Of a stretch of 64,000 nt of DNA, positions 1-12,102 are shown piece by piece. The stretch comes from Gonioctena quinquepunctata (lineage: Eukaryota; Arthropoda; Insecta; Coleoptera; Chrysomelidae). The stretch spans positions 202,501 through 266,500 of the forward strand of contig JAFIRS010001011.1 of NCBI GenBank assembly GCA_018342105.1, read 5' to 3'. How positions within the stretch are numbered: the stretch's first letter is position 1; the number at the start of each line of letters is the position of its first letter. The notes under the pieces were generated by a model that saw only the letters and a list, made by a program, of their open reading frames with translations, did not search any database and was not told where the DNA came from. The translations under genes were made by a program, and so were the position numbers.

Positions 1-29
1 TTAGCCAGGGAAATAGTTGTTTTTAGATG
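1..29 (-). repeat. Fragment of the 681-bp satellite-like repeat
   Basis: The first bases match, with a few changes, the part of the 681-bp repeat that reads ttagccggggaagtagttg in the minus-oriented copies near 49.2 and 49.9 kb. Similarity stops after about 28 bases. It is either an old fragment or the edge of a copy lying mainly outside the window. Confidence 0.55.
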
Positions 30-3000
30 GATATGCGACTAACATACACCTATTGTATAGGTTTTTGGTAGTCAGCTGTCTTGAGGAATGAGGCATTTTT
101 CATTTTTAATGAAATAATTTGTGGCTGGCTATCAAGAATGTTACAGATTTCTGTCTCTTATTGCAAATAATGAATAATGTTTGAAAAAAAAATGCTAACT
201 TGAAAATATCACTGATACTTTTTATCTACCCAGCTTTCTATTTGAAAAAAATTGGGATTTTTCGCGTGTTTTTTACATCAACCGGTATTTATCGAGGCCC
301 TTCGGTCTTTCGCGATCAGGAGCACAGAGAATTGTGCAGTTCATATGAGTTGAAATCGAACTATCCACAAAGTGTTTAGATGTTTACAGGTCGAGTATTC
401 ACACTGGTCGGCCGCGGCGGCTGACCTTTCTGCAGTTCTTTGTTTAATTAATTTGTAACTGCACTGTGTTAATGTGTACATAAGGAAAAACTGGTGAGTG
501 ATAAGTGACAATTTATCAATTATAGTCACATGGAATGAAAATGAATAGTCACTCGTTTCATGTAAAATGGAAAATCATAGTAGTAATGAAATATTCTAAG
601 AACGAAGTTGAGTGAAAGCTTATACTGACGATATTTGAGCCAATCATATTTTTTATGAACGTGTCAGTGATCGAATAGCTACTATTGCTATAAAAGGCTG
701 GAGAAAATTCTCACTCAGAATAGTAATTATAATTCCTTGCACATATAACTGTTACCAGCTTGCCATCTAGCAGACTTGATACAGACTAGAATTGAAACTG
801 ATGGTGGATTCATGCAGCTTCTATCAACAATTATCAAGTAACAAGTATCAAGCCACATTTATCAATTAACAAGTAATGGAAATGCTGGCATTTATGCAAA
901 CTGAATTAACAATAGGCGAAGACACAAACTTTTCAAAATATTTTCAATGGATTCTACAGCTTGTAAAAAGTTTGTTTTTTTAATTTTCTAAAACTTGAAA
1001 AAAAAAAATTAAAGTATGCAAAATTCAAATGGCTCCTTTCTAGCGCTACTGCAAAATGTTGTAACGTAATCACCCGATCAACCAATCCCACAGTTGACAG
1101 CTTCAATCAATTTTGCAACGTTGCCATATTTTCAAATCTTAGGCCGCGCCTCCATAACAAGAATAACTGATTGGCTTTCTCTTTATCACAAATCGTTTTC
1201 ATGAACCACAATGACTCATAATATGAAAAATAACAAGGTTAATGTGCACTGTAAAATCGACAATATATTGTTTTATGACAGATCGAATGTTTTTACACCC
1301 TTCAAATCCGCCATCGACGCTTGACATTGCGAATAGTAGGAGTGAAAGAATTTTGTATTCCGTGCAAAATTATTTTTATTTTGAAAATCGTAGCAGAGCG
1401 CTTTTGACTATATAGTAGTCATCTTCAGTGCTTACCTGCAAGTGAGTAATACCTAGATGAATTTTATATGAAATATTTTGACAATTTGAATGATAAAGAT
1501 TTTGAGGTAACTTACTCGTCAGGTTTACAAGAAGTCCATCAAAACTGTTTCCAGTTTGTGTGAAAGAGGTCAGAACATCAAGTAGGTACATATAACATGT
1601 TAAAACATTTTTTTAAATAACACTTATGATGTCTTATAAGTTGGTGTAATTCATTTTTTAAATTTTTATTCCACATGGTTTCATGTAAGATGCCTAAAAA
1701 CCCTGGTGTATTCACTGATTCGATTTTGTTTAGAATTTTTGGGGGACAACAAATGAAAAACGTTAAATTCTGCTTAGAACTTCATTAGTAGATGGCGCGG
1801 TTGAGGAATGTTTGTTGTTTGTGTCACGCAAAATGTCAAACTTCAAACCTATGAAATTTTCTTTTTCTGTCAACATAACTTCATGCAAAACATTGTGAAT
1901 TGATCTTTTAGAAAGATTATAGTGATACGAACAAGATCCTGCTCAGAACAGTTGGCGCGAAAATGAGATGAAATCCTCGAAACTTACTACAATGTTTACA
2001 TCTGTCTGTCAAAAATCAGATTTTTCTTGAGGTCTACCTGGCGATTTTTTCAAAGCGATTTCTTCTCGAATGGCCTTTTTCGGATCATGGAAACTTCCAC
2101 GAAGGAATGAGAAAAGGTAGGAGAGTGGACTGATGTCTCTAGATGATGAATTAACATGAAAATTGAGGGGATTGGAAAATGTCCCCGATGACATTGTTCC
2201 CTTAAACTTTCCGATACAAACTATTACCAAGCCATTCACTGCCCATCTCTGCCGGACTATTACATCTCTAACAACCTTCTGACATGAACAAAATCAGAGA
2301 GTTCATTGTAGATATCATAAAATCTGTTGATGAAGTTGAGAAATCGATCAATCCTGGTGTGGATAGTCTAGGCTGCTGCCAGCTATCTTAGAATGACCTC
2401 GCCGGAAAAGGTGAGCCCTACTAACAAAGATGAGGGGAGGAAAAATAATCTAAATGCTTTTATTTTATTTTTCAGTGACACCCCGCATGAGATAATCGGA
2501 GAAGGAGGGCGATCTAAACCAAGCAGTTGTTCGGAAAAACAAGGCCCACTCCCAAGATCGATAAGGCTAATGACTATGATTAGGATGATTATCACTTTTT
2601 AATAAACACATGAATTCCAAAAGTAAGCGTGGACTTTTCATTCTATGAAGATATATTGATTTTGGCTAGTGAATTCCGAACCGTCCCAGAGGGTCCCATA
2701 GCTCTTTGGAAGAAAATATCCACTATATTTAGAATTTTCCAATACTTTTAGTCAGAAGACAGTCATCTCATGGAAAAAATTTTATACAAAATATATATAA
2801 TATAAAAAATAAATATGAAAGTAATAATAAAATTATTCGACTTGCTAGTTACTAGATACACAATCACAAGTTGAAAAAAATTATTCCAATGAGCAAAGGT
2901 TCAGAGAAGATTTAAATTAATTTATACATATACGAGTCATTTTACTAGTAGTGGAATAATATTGGATTTTAGCTTCAGAAAGTCAGGGGACTGCGGGAAC

Positions 3001-5025
3001 TTTTTACTGTACATTGGTGATGATGTAAGGCACAACATATAAAAAGTAACCAACCGTAAAGTATGTGCTTAATTAATTATTTAACAAATAAAGGTAGATC
3101 AAATTTTTCTTCAAAATAAAAACTGTAAGCTGCAGAATTTTTTCGCTAACGTGCGAAAAAAATGTGAGGCGGCGACTCTGAAGTGCAGCGCTGGAGTAGC
3201 ACGTCGCCACGAGCGCTCTACATTAAATTTGTTATACCTTTTGATCTAATTGATTGAATTAAGATAACAAAAATTTTACTGAAAGAAGAAACATGCAGCT
3301 AACGAGAAGTCATGTTGATAAAAGTGACAAAAAATATGTATAGGAATAGTACGTAAATGAAATTACGTCATAGCAAAATCCTGTCTGAAGTCTAATTTGT
3401 TTTTATTTTCAAGATAAACATCTGAAATCTTCACAGATTCTCTCAACATGACAAATAAAAAAAGGACGATTAAAAAAAAATATTACGAAAAATACAGAGC
3501 TCAAAATATTGAATAATTTTAAATAATTACAAATTTTAAATGTGATATTGAAACTTTTATATATGGGATATAACGAAATTTGTTGAGTGGAGGCTACATT
3601 TTTAAACCGAATGAAACAAAAATACTTCTCATGAATACCTCGGCTAATTTCGAAAATGGTCCAATAGTCTCAAAATGGCAGCTGTTGAAAAACTTCGCAA
3701 TATTTAATTTCCATACCCAATATCGGCAAACTATAAGGCGTTTGATAGAGCTTCACTATCTCACAAATTCTACCCGTTTTTTTTTCTCTTAGATGTACAC
3801 ATAAATAACTAATAGGTAGCTGTAAATTATCATTCATGAAATCTACCTTCACGACTGGCCACGCCATCGTTATTTCAATATCATATTCTGGTTCAGCGAC
3901 CTCAAAAACCCCTATAGCATCAATTTGGGTAAAATTTTCCTAACAAAATTGTTTTTCATTGTTTAAACAATTAATAAACAAGCAGTGCACGAATATAAGT
4001 TTATAACTTTTTTCTGCAAGCAATTTCTAAGTAATATCAGAAGGTTTTAGGAAAATCCATGGAGTCCTCCAGGATTACAAAATAATGCATGATTTTAAGC
4101 TATTTTTACTCCGCTATATGAAGGTAATTTGAGTTCAGACTAGAATCTAGATTTTTTCAGAAAGCGAAAGAGATTGCATCTCCGGTACTTTTATTGGTTT
4201 GAAAGCTAAATTAAGCAATTGTATGTAATTTACAGCACTTCATAAAATCATTATCCGCTCCATCAGAAGATTATTATCATGAGCAAACAGGGACCGAAAT
4301 ACATAAAACCAACGGGGCCTTAAAAAATTAACCATACAAAATAAATTGGTAGGGTTCATAATTAGAATTATTTCGGAACACCTCTCGAAAATTCTATATA
4401 ACACTGACATAAGTACATGGAATAGTTTGTTCCAAAATATGTTACATTGATCGATCAACCTCAAAATATTTCACAACGAATTGACATAACCTTAAAGGTG
4501 ACAAAAGCACAATCACAGAACGGATCAGAGACACAAATCACAAAAACACCCTGGGTGGTATGTAATTGCAGTTTACTGAATTATGACAAGAAACGACGTC
4601 GGCGCCTTCTGAAACTCTAGATAACTCCCTTTATCAAGTGGGCTGGTGTCCCCCAGTTTGTCCTAATATTTTACAGGTATAAGTGAATACACCATGTTTT
4701 TAGACGTCTTAGTTTCATGGAAGTCAATGTTGAAGTTCAGAGGAAATGGATGTTGACATTGACAAGAGTAACACATGGCTTAGAACCTTAGAAACAGATT
4801 AGCCAGAGAGCAGTTGGCGTTCTATTCCTTTTTGGAGTGGAGTAGAGTGAATCTCTTGGTGAATCTGAGGAAAAGGGTCTCTCAGAGTGAAGTTGTAGAA
4901 CAAAACTTATAGTGTTTCGAGGAATCATCACAGAGAAAGGAGAGTTTAATTAAATGCAATTGAAAGTATTTTATTTATTTATTGCAGACGTCTGTGAAGT
5001 GAAATGAAATATTTGTTCAAATTTA
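30..5025. other. Unassigned AT-rich DNA
   Basis: I recognise no gene family here. Open frames are short (under 80 codons) and lack familiar motifs. A short plus frame at 2284-2391 (begins MNKIREFIVDIIKSVDEVEK) looks mildly coding-like but has no identifiable relatives. A brief GC-rich patch lies at about 3168-3222. The stretch 4500-4960 has more balanced base composition and could be an old repeat, but no coding or terminal structure is visible. Confidence 0.5.
689..697 (+). promoter_or_regulatory. TATA-box-like sequence
   Basis: TATAAAAGG is a good match to a metazoan TATA box and sits about 25 bases before a run (ctcactcagaat) that could serve as an initiator. No downstream gene is evident, so it may be chance or a remnant of an LTR promoter. 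Confidence 0.2.
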
Positions 5026-5029
5026 CTTG

Positions 5030-6516
5030 TGAGTTCAGACAAAGGTCATTGTTTTTCAATTCTTTGTTGATGTGAAGGCCTTCATGTAGACTTTTTGAAT
5101 TTATATTCGGGCTAAAATTATGTTTATTCAATCTGAGATGATGACCAAAGGCAATTTTATTTTTACTATTGACAAGATGTCTATTTAAGTTGTTCGTTGT
5201 TTTGAAGGCAACTTACAGTTTTTGGTTATGCAACCTACAATTTCATTTGAAATGTGATCATTTACGAAAGAGGAAATAAATTGCTTGGTTGTTTTAAGAA
5301 GGCTAAATTTAATTCTTTACTTCTTTTAATTTTCGAAATGAAAATTAATCAAATTAGGGTGTACGTTGTGAATGTGGGTTTTTTGAAAAGTTATGGATGG
5401 AATTGTTATTGAAAGCTATTTGTTCCAATGTGTTAATCTCAGCTTGGTAATTAACTGTAGAGAGAGATATGTTTATAAGTCTGTGTATATAGCAATTGAA
5501 AGCAGCCATTTTATGTGAATGTGGGTGATTTGAAAAGTTAGGTATTACATGGCCAGTCTGTGTTGGTTTCCTATAAATGCTGAAACTTCAGTTGTTGCAA
5601 TTTTTGTATATAGATCTACAAAATTTAATTTGTTATTTTCTTCAATTTTAAGAGTGAATTGAATGCTAGGGTGTATGGTATTGATTTTGTTCAAGAGACT
5701 AACCGCAGTATCTTCGTTACCTTTGAGGAAGACTAGACAATCATCAACGTACCTGTACCAGTGTGAGATTTCAGGGTTGTTGTCAGTGACAATAAACCTG
5801 TTTTCCAAATTATTCATGAAAATATCTGCTAGGCAAGGTGATAAGCAACTTCCCATAGCAAGGCCTTCTGGTTGGTGATAATATTTGTTATTGAAAATGA
5901 AAAAGTCTTGTGAAAGACAGAAATTAAGAAGAGTCAAATTGTGGGTCGTACAGTCACCATCGATATTAGAGAAATTTAAGATTTTCTCGACTAAGGGTAG
6001 TGTTTCTGATTTTGGGACTGAAGTGAAAAGGTTGGATACATCGAAAGATATCATCGTGCAGTACTCAGCTGGTATATCTACGTTGTTGAGTCTCTGTATT
6101 AGATCTAGGGTATAACTTACCGAGTATGTGGGTTTGAATCTCGTTAGATCTTTGATAATTTTATAAGTGAAAGAGGCTGAAGTTGATACTGGTGTGTTGG
6201 TGAAGCTTACTACTGGTCTAATTGGTGTATCGATCTTGTGTATCTTTGTAAGTCCGTACAACCTTGGCATGACAGGATTGCTAGAAAATAAAGAGTGAGG
6301 AGCAGAATATTCTTCCAAGAATTTTTTTTTTATGTTGATGTAAGTTTTCGTTTTTTTTAATGAACTTGTTGAGGGGGTTTGAAGGTGAAATTTTAAATTT
6401 CTAAATACACTCGAATTTAAAATGTTACCTTCAAACCCCCTCAACAAGTTTATTAAAAAAACGTCAATTGATCCAAAAACTTCAATTGATTGCGAATAGC
6501 ATTCTAGTTTTGACAT
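5030..6516 (-). pseudogene. Penelope-like element (PLE-A), reverse transcriptase plus decayed GIY-YIG end
   Basis: A 323-codon open frame (6516 down to 5545) encodes a PLE-type reverse transcriptase. Visible motifs in order are YGLTKIHK and RPVVSF (fingers), SFDVSNLFTSVP, QPEGLAMGSCLSP and the catalytic YRYVDD. PLEs join this RT to a C-terminal GIY-YIG endonuclease. Here the main frame stops at 5545, but translation of about 5208 down to 5030 in another frame gives a GIY-YIG-like tail (KIAFGHHLRLNKHNFSP). The element therefore continues in frameshifted form. The start given is only the first ATG of the open frame; the true N-terminus probably lies further upstream. Not functional as it stands. 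Family assignment is strong, clade unknown. Confidence 0.88.
6349..6463. repeat. Near-perfect hairpin inside PLE-A
   Basis: Arms of about 50 bases (6349-6402 and 6412-6463) are inverted copies of each other, including ttgttgagggggtttgaagg and its complement, separated by a loop of roughly ten bases. The PLE-A frame reads through both arms, so the most N-terminal part of that frame is an inverted duplication and probably not authentic PLE protein. Confidence 0.85.
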
Positions 6517-7850
6517 TTATAGTTCAAGAAACTTTTCATCATTGCCGTTTAACGTCATAAACAACCCGATTAAGCCAATTGGCTGCTCGGTTGTTAACGC
6601 CACAAAGAGCCCAATTTTGTAGCTTCAAAATTTGGTGATTTTCAATAATGAATGGAAACTGCTGTAATTGAAATTTGACTCTAGAAATTTTTTCTGGGTA
6701 ATATTTAAATATATGCGTTTTGTATTTTGAAGCAAATTTAAAGCGATAACAATTTGTCGTGTCCTCGCCTATTGAGGTATGGATAGTAAGCAGGTGCACA
6801 AGTCAGAGACCCGAGCTATTTAAATCAATCTTTATGGAAAATCAAACATTATCTACTGAAAACTAATAAATAGAAGAAAAAAAGTGGATTGCATGTATTT
6901 CCTTTTACCTGTAATTTCAGATTACACTTCTGATAAACTCGTTTTCTCCATTGATGTGAACTAATCAATGACGACAATTGCGGCTGAATTTTATGGGTTT
7001 ATGGAAACACCAACCAATTATAGTGAATCGGAAATTCAAAAAAATCTGCAATTCCGATGGGTAATTCACGTTCCAATTCTAGTAATTCAAAACCTCAAAA
7101 CATAAAAACAACTTAGCGATACTGGTTTCATTCATTTCGAAGTCACGATCAACAATGAATCGATCCTTCTGTCACCACGTGGTTAATGTGTTGTGATGTG
7201 AAAGTTTAAGAGAACAAAATAATCAACGATAAGTGACTTTTCAGTTCCAAATAATCCTACTGCTGATTTTATACAATCGCAAGGGCAGTAAGTTGATTTT
7301 TTTTAATGGGATGAAAATTATTATGGAGTATACGCACTAATAATTCGAATTGCACCCTCTTATTTCATTGGATAAATACATATATCACCTTAGGTGTATC
7401 AATAATAGTGGATCGTGGACGATAATGAAATCATTAATAACCATTTGCCTCAGAAAAGCATTTTCTCGGCATAAAAATGATAATGTCTAATGCTATCATA
7501 GCCCAAATGCCAACTTTAAATTCTGAGGAGCAAGCGACGAGAGATTTAAGTTGCATGGGTCTTTTCTCGTATAGATAATATGTCAAATTTAAAAGTTGCT
7601 ATTGGGAATATCTCGGAAATGAAAAAGATATGATTTATCAAAAATAAATCTTCCACTTTGAGAATGGACTACTTCATTCCAATAAAAAAAGATATCCCAA
7701 CCTGATTCGAGTAAGGTCGAGCGAACCTCGATGCCCCACCTCAAAAGTTTGAATTGCAACCCCCCATCATTGGAAAGCTCTTTATAACTGCTTTTTAGTG
7801 GTACCCAATTTTGAAATTTGGTGTTCATAATTCTGGTGACAATGCATTAT
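6517..7850. other. Unassigned DNA upstream of PLE-A
   Basis: Short minus-strand open frames (for example 6539-6799) show no recognised domain. Part of this stretch could be the eroded 5' region of PLE-A, but I cannot support that. Composition is AT-rich with no clear repeats until the minisatellite. Confidence 0.4.
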
Positions 7851-7854
7851 GGAA

Positions 7855-8480
7855 TTTTTGTAAGAAAAAAAACAAAATGGCGGCTCTAAGATGGCGGACG
7901 AGTTTTGTGATTATGGTCCGATTCGATTCAAAATTGATATGTGGGGGTGTTTGGAGTTTTGTGATTATGGTCCAATTCGATCCAAAATTGGTATGCCGGG
8001 TTTTCCGGGTCGGGGATTATTAATTTTTTGTCGAAATTCATGAATTCAAGATGACGGTTCCAAGATGGAGGACCAGTTTTGTGATTATGGTCCGATTCGA
8101 TTGAAAATTGGTATGTGGAGGTTTTTCGTGTCGGAGATTATGATTTTTTTGTCGAAATTCCGGAATTCAAGATGGCGGCGCCAAGATGGTGGATGAGTTT
8201 TGTGATTATGGTCCGATTCGATTCAAAATTGGTATGCGGCGGTTTTCGCAGTCGGAAATTTTGAATTTTTTGTCAAAATTGAAGAAATCAAGATGTCGGC
8301 TCCAAGATGGAGGACCAGTTTTCTGATTATGGTCATATTTTATTCAAAATTGGTATGTGTTTTCAGGTTAGGAGATTATGAATTTTTGTCAATTTTATAA
8401 ATTTAAGATGGCGACTCCATAATGGCGGACGAGTTTTGTGATTATGGTCAGATTCTATTCAGAATTGGTGTGTGGGAGTT
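7855..8480. repeat. Minisatellite, ~120-bp unit with AAGATGGCGGC motifs
   Basis: The phrase agttttgtgattatggtc begins near 7901, 7955, 8075, 8196, 8317 (with one change) and 8432, giving a period of about 115-121 bases after one short 54-base unit. Each unit carries one or two copies of an AAGATGGCGG(C/A)-type motif, then a cgattcgattcaaaattgg stretch, then a G-rich run. Copies differ by scattered substitutions, so the array is not recent. It has no coding potential. Confidence 0.9.
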
Positions 8481-8605
8481 TTTGGGGTCGAAGATCATGA
8501 TTTCTTTCAGCTCAAAACTTACAGGGAAGAGACCTTGTAATGACGATGCTCTACTGGAAATTAACAGATTGAGGCGAACTAAATGAAAAGCAAAAAATAA
8601 ATTTT

Positions 8606-8919
8606 TTAAAGACAAGCTTTTATTTAAGCCGTGCACTAAAACGTATTAAATAACTTTAAGTCATCGCTGACAATGATTTAATTATTTTTTGTTGAATTAT
8701 TTGGTTTCAAAAAGCTTGTCGCGTAATTGTAATAAAATTAATATTTCGACAAGTTGTTACTTACCAACCAATCATTGTCCAATGAAATTAATTGGTACTC
8801 ACTTTTATAAACACTTCGCGTGACAAGTTTTTGAAACCAAATCATTCAGCGAAAAATAATTAAATCAGCGATGACTTAAACCTATTTTATACATTATACA
8901 AAAGCTTGTCTTCAAAAAG
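8606..8919. mobile_element. MITE with ~110-bp terminal inverted repeats
   Basis: Left end (aaagacaagctttta ... ttaagtcatcgctga ... ggtttcaaaaagcttgtc) is mirrored at the right end (gacaagtttttgaaacc ... cagcgatgacttaa ... aagcttgtctt). The element is about 310 bp with no coding frame, so it is a non-autonomous DNA transposon. A piece of the same end sequence recurs near 40.03-40.07 kb. Target duplications are not clear. Confidence 0.8.
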
Positions 8920-8999
8920 TTTCTTCATTAGTTATTTTACTACATTTATTGATGAGCAGAGGATAAAAAAAAGAAGAAATTAGTAACTTCTCATTATCA

Positions 9000-9711
9000 G
9001 GTTGTGTTATTATTTTCTTAATAACTTTCAGATATTTCTCGCCAATAAAAACGCACACCTTTTATCCTTTTCAAATTTATTAACACTGACAGATCTCCTC
9101 TTTTTTTTTTCAACACAGTTTTGACAATAGATACAATTCCAAGGTGATGCATCTGTTTATTACCATCTAACATCAACTATATCTAACATTCTCCCCCCGC
9201 TAGAAGAGTGAAATCAATCCTCTAGTTCTAGTTTACATATCTTCCGAATCGGGCGACGATATTCTGAGTTTGCCGTTTTCACGTCAACCACTCTGACACG
9301 GCTGTTTGGTTCTGGATGTATGGCGATGATTCTTCCCAGTTTCCATGTATACCTGGTTGCTTGCTCTTCTGCCAATACTACCACATCATCCACTTTGATA
9401 GGTTGATTGTCCTTCGTCACTTACAATATCTTTTTGTCAGTGAGGGTAGATATTCTTTGACCCACCTATCCCAGAAGGAATTTACTAGCATACGAGATTT
9501 TTTCCATTCCCTTCGTATTGCATTTGCATCTGGATTTATCGGAAGTAATGCCGAATCGTCGGAGTTATTTGAGTATCTCATTAAAGAATGGTATGGAGTA
9601 ATGACTTCTTCATCTAATAGATCTGCAGAAACTTTGGTCAGGGGTCTACAATTTACTATGGCCCTGCTTCGCCAAAAAGTGTATGTAAGGTTTGTAATGT
9701 TATTTTCTTGA
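9000..9711 (-). pseudogene. BEL/Pao pol 3' end and LTR start, repeat unit 3
   Basis: Translation on the minus strand gives the end of a BEL/Pao integrase (AIVNCRPLTKVSADLL, then WKKSRMLVNSFWDRWVKEYL) and the C-terminal domain typical of that group (VDDVVVLAEE, WKLGRIIAIHPEPNSRVRVV, YRRPIRKICKLELED). The reading frame shifts near 9417. A polypurine tract (gcggggggag on the minus strand, 9189-9198) follows the stop, and a sequence starting TGTTAGATATAG runs from 9188 down to about 9000 as the presumed LTR start. The unit is the lowest of three tandem copies. Confidence 0.85.
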
Positions 9712-10375
9712 TAACTTTCAAATATTTCTCGCCAATAAAAACGGAAAACTTTTATTCTTTTCAAATTTATTGACACTGAAAAATCTTCTATTTTATTTCC
9801 AACACAGTTTCAACAATAGGTACAATTCCAAACTGATGCATCTGTTTATTACCATCTAACATCAACTATATCTAACATTCTCCCCCCGCTAGAAGAGTTA
9901 AATCAATCTTCTAGTTCTAGTTTCCATATCTGCGGATTCGGGCGACGATATTCTGAGTTTGCCGTTATTACATCAACAACTCTGACACAGCCATCTGGCC
10001 CTGGATGTATGGCGATGATACCCAGTTTCTATTTATGCCTGATCTTCTACCAATACCACCACATCATCCACTTTGATAGGTTGATTGTCTTTCGTCCACT
10101 TACATCTTTCTATCAGTGAGGGTAGATATTCTTTTACCCATCTATCCCAGAAGGAATTTACTAGCATAGGAGATTTTTTCCATTTCCTCCATATTCCATT
10201 TGCATTGGATTCATTGGACGTAATGCCGAATCGTCGAAGTTATTTGAATATCTCATTGAAAAATGGTTTAGAGTAAGGGTTTCTCCATTCAATGGATCTG
10301 CAGAAACTTTGGTCAGTGGTCTGCAATTTACTATGGACCCTGCCTCGGAAAAAAGTGTATGTTTCAGATATTTCG
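9712..10375 (-). pseudogene. BEL/Pao pol 3' end and LTR start, repeat unit 2
   Basis: This repeats unit 3 with about 10-20 percent divergence by eye and several frame-breaking changes. The pol part covers roughly 10375 to 9905. The polypurine tract lies at 9878-9887 and the LTR-like part runs from 9877 to about 9715, where it joins directly to the pol segment of unit 3. That junction shows the tandem structure: LTR start fused to an internal pol segment, not to a full element. Confidence 0.8.
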
Positions 10376-11260
10376 TGCCAATAAAAACGAAAACCTTTGT
10401 CTTTTCAAATTAACTGACACTGACAGAACTCCTCTTTTTTTTTCAAGACAGTTTCAACAATAGGTACAATTCCAAGATGATGCACCTGTTTATTATCATA
10501 TAACATCAACTATATCAAACATTCTCCCCCCTAGAATAGTTGAATCAATCTTCTAGTTTGCTTTCTTCGTAATCGGGCGAAGATATTCTGAGTTTGTCGT
10601 TTTTCCGTCGACCACTCTGACAGGCCGTCTGGCCCTGGATGTATCGCGATGATTCTCAGTTTCTATTTATACCTGGGTGCTTGATCTTCTGCCAATACTA
10701 CCACATCATCCACTTTGATAGGTTGATTGTCCTTCGTCCACTCACATCTTTTTTCAGTGAGGATATTCTTTCACCCATCTAACCCAGAAGGAATTTACTA
10801 GCATACGCGATTTTTTCCATTCCCTCCGTAACACATTTGCATCTGGATTCAATGGGAGTAATGCCGAACCGTTAAAGTTTTAAGAATGTCTCATTAAAAA
10901 TGGTTTGGAGTAAGGATTTCTCCATCCAATGGATCTGCTGAAACTTTGGTCAGTGGTCTACAATTTACTATTGACTCCACTTCGGCAGAAAGTGTTTGTA
11001 AGGTTCCTTTCCGAAGTGACTGGTTGTGAATAATCTTCCCAATTACTTGTTTTACACTCCCTATCATTCTTTCCCATAACCCCCGCCATGTGCGGGGCTG
11101 CTGGTCGTAAGAATTTAAATTCTATACCTCTGGAAGACATCGAAATGACAAAAGAATTTTTGTTACCATGTTCATAGCTTCTCTCAATTCATTAGCTGCT
11201 CCTTATAGGTTTGTCCCGTTGTCACAGTAGATTACTGGCATTAGTCGAGACTGCCGAAAT
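10376..11260 (-). pseudogene. BEL/Pao integrase core, pol end and LTR start, repeat unit 1
   Basis: This unit reaches furthest into the integrase. Around 11240-11200 the minus strand reads VIYCDNGTNL, the second catalytic Asp region. At 11140-11085 it reads GIEFKFLRPAAPHMAGVMGK, the conserved stretch before the catalytic Glu. The downstream part repeats units 2 and 3, with its own polypurine tract near 10524-10531 and an LTR start at about 10521. Frameshifts and an in-frame stop make it non-functional. It may belong to the same original element as the gag-protease fragment at 16.7-18.2 kb, since order and strand fit, but the RT/RNase H part is missing. Confidence 0.83.
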
Positions 11261-12102
11261 ATCTCACGCGAAACTTTCGCGAAGGTGGAAGAATAATTGT
11301 TTGGAGAATAACGGAAATTATTTTTAAATATTTATTCGTGTCTGGTAATTATTTAAAACCGTCGTATTTGTCTGGCTTGTTGAATATATTTTCAATAATA
11401 ATTAATAAATAGATTTGTTTGAAAATTTGAACATGATTTTCAAAAAATCAGATGTGGAATCATCTGCGACTGAAAGATAAACTTTTAGTCACTATCTTCC
11501 ATTGTTCAAAATGAATATTCTATAAAAATATCAACGTTCGTAAAGTTCATTTTGTGCATATATGATTCATACAAAATCTGGGCTGTCAGGACATATTTCA
11601 AAACCGTATATATAGTCTGGGATTTTTATTTCTGGATTCTATTAATACTAAAATGAGGAATTTAAGAAACGAAATGAATCTCAAAGTGCCTAGAGGATAT
11701 TTTGTGGTATCAGTTTTTTGCAAACTGCATATGCTGCGCATTTCCACAATAACCGCAAACGCCGTTCCCTATGATTGCCTATTTAACCACCATAGAAAAA
11801 CCAAAATTGTTACGATATTATAGTGTGCCTAAAATACTTTCACCAAATTCGTCACCAGCTTTCAGGCTAGGCTATAATTTGAGTTTCAGTGGATGCCTTG
11901 TTTTCATAATTTAATAACATACAAAATCAATAGTACACGTAAAGGTAACTGAGCATCTATACAATATTTTCTAGTATTAATAAACTCATCAAACACCATT
12001 ATATCATATTTGATTATTAAATAACTCACATTCACATTTTGTCCGGAAACCTATCATCAAACTTTTTGGTTCCGATGGCCAGGGACGAACCGAAAGAAAA
12101 TT
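11261..12102. other. Unassigned DNA with a satellite-unit fragment
   Basis: Bases 11411-11510 match the start of the 681-bp repeat (agatttgtttgaaaat, then cagatgtggaatcatctgcg and ctgaaagataaactt) in plus orientation. The rest shows no gene or clear repeat. Confidence 0.6.

Noticed and set aside
689..760. A functional promoter at the TATAAAAGG site
   Set aside because: No transcript or coding sequence follows; one TATA-like word is expected by chance in AT-rich DNA.
2284..2391. Short plus frame MNKIREFIVDIIK...
   Set aside because: Only about 35 codons, no recognised family, no exon signals that I could confirm.
7811..8023. Plus-strand open frame over the minisatellite
   Set aside because: It is a by-product of the repeat unit (FVIMVRFDSKL repeated) and has no independent support.
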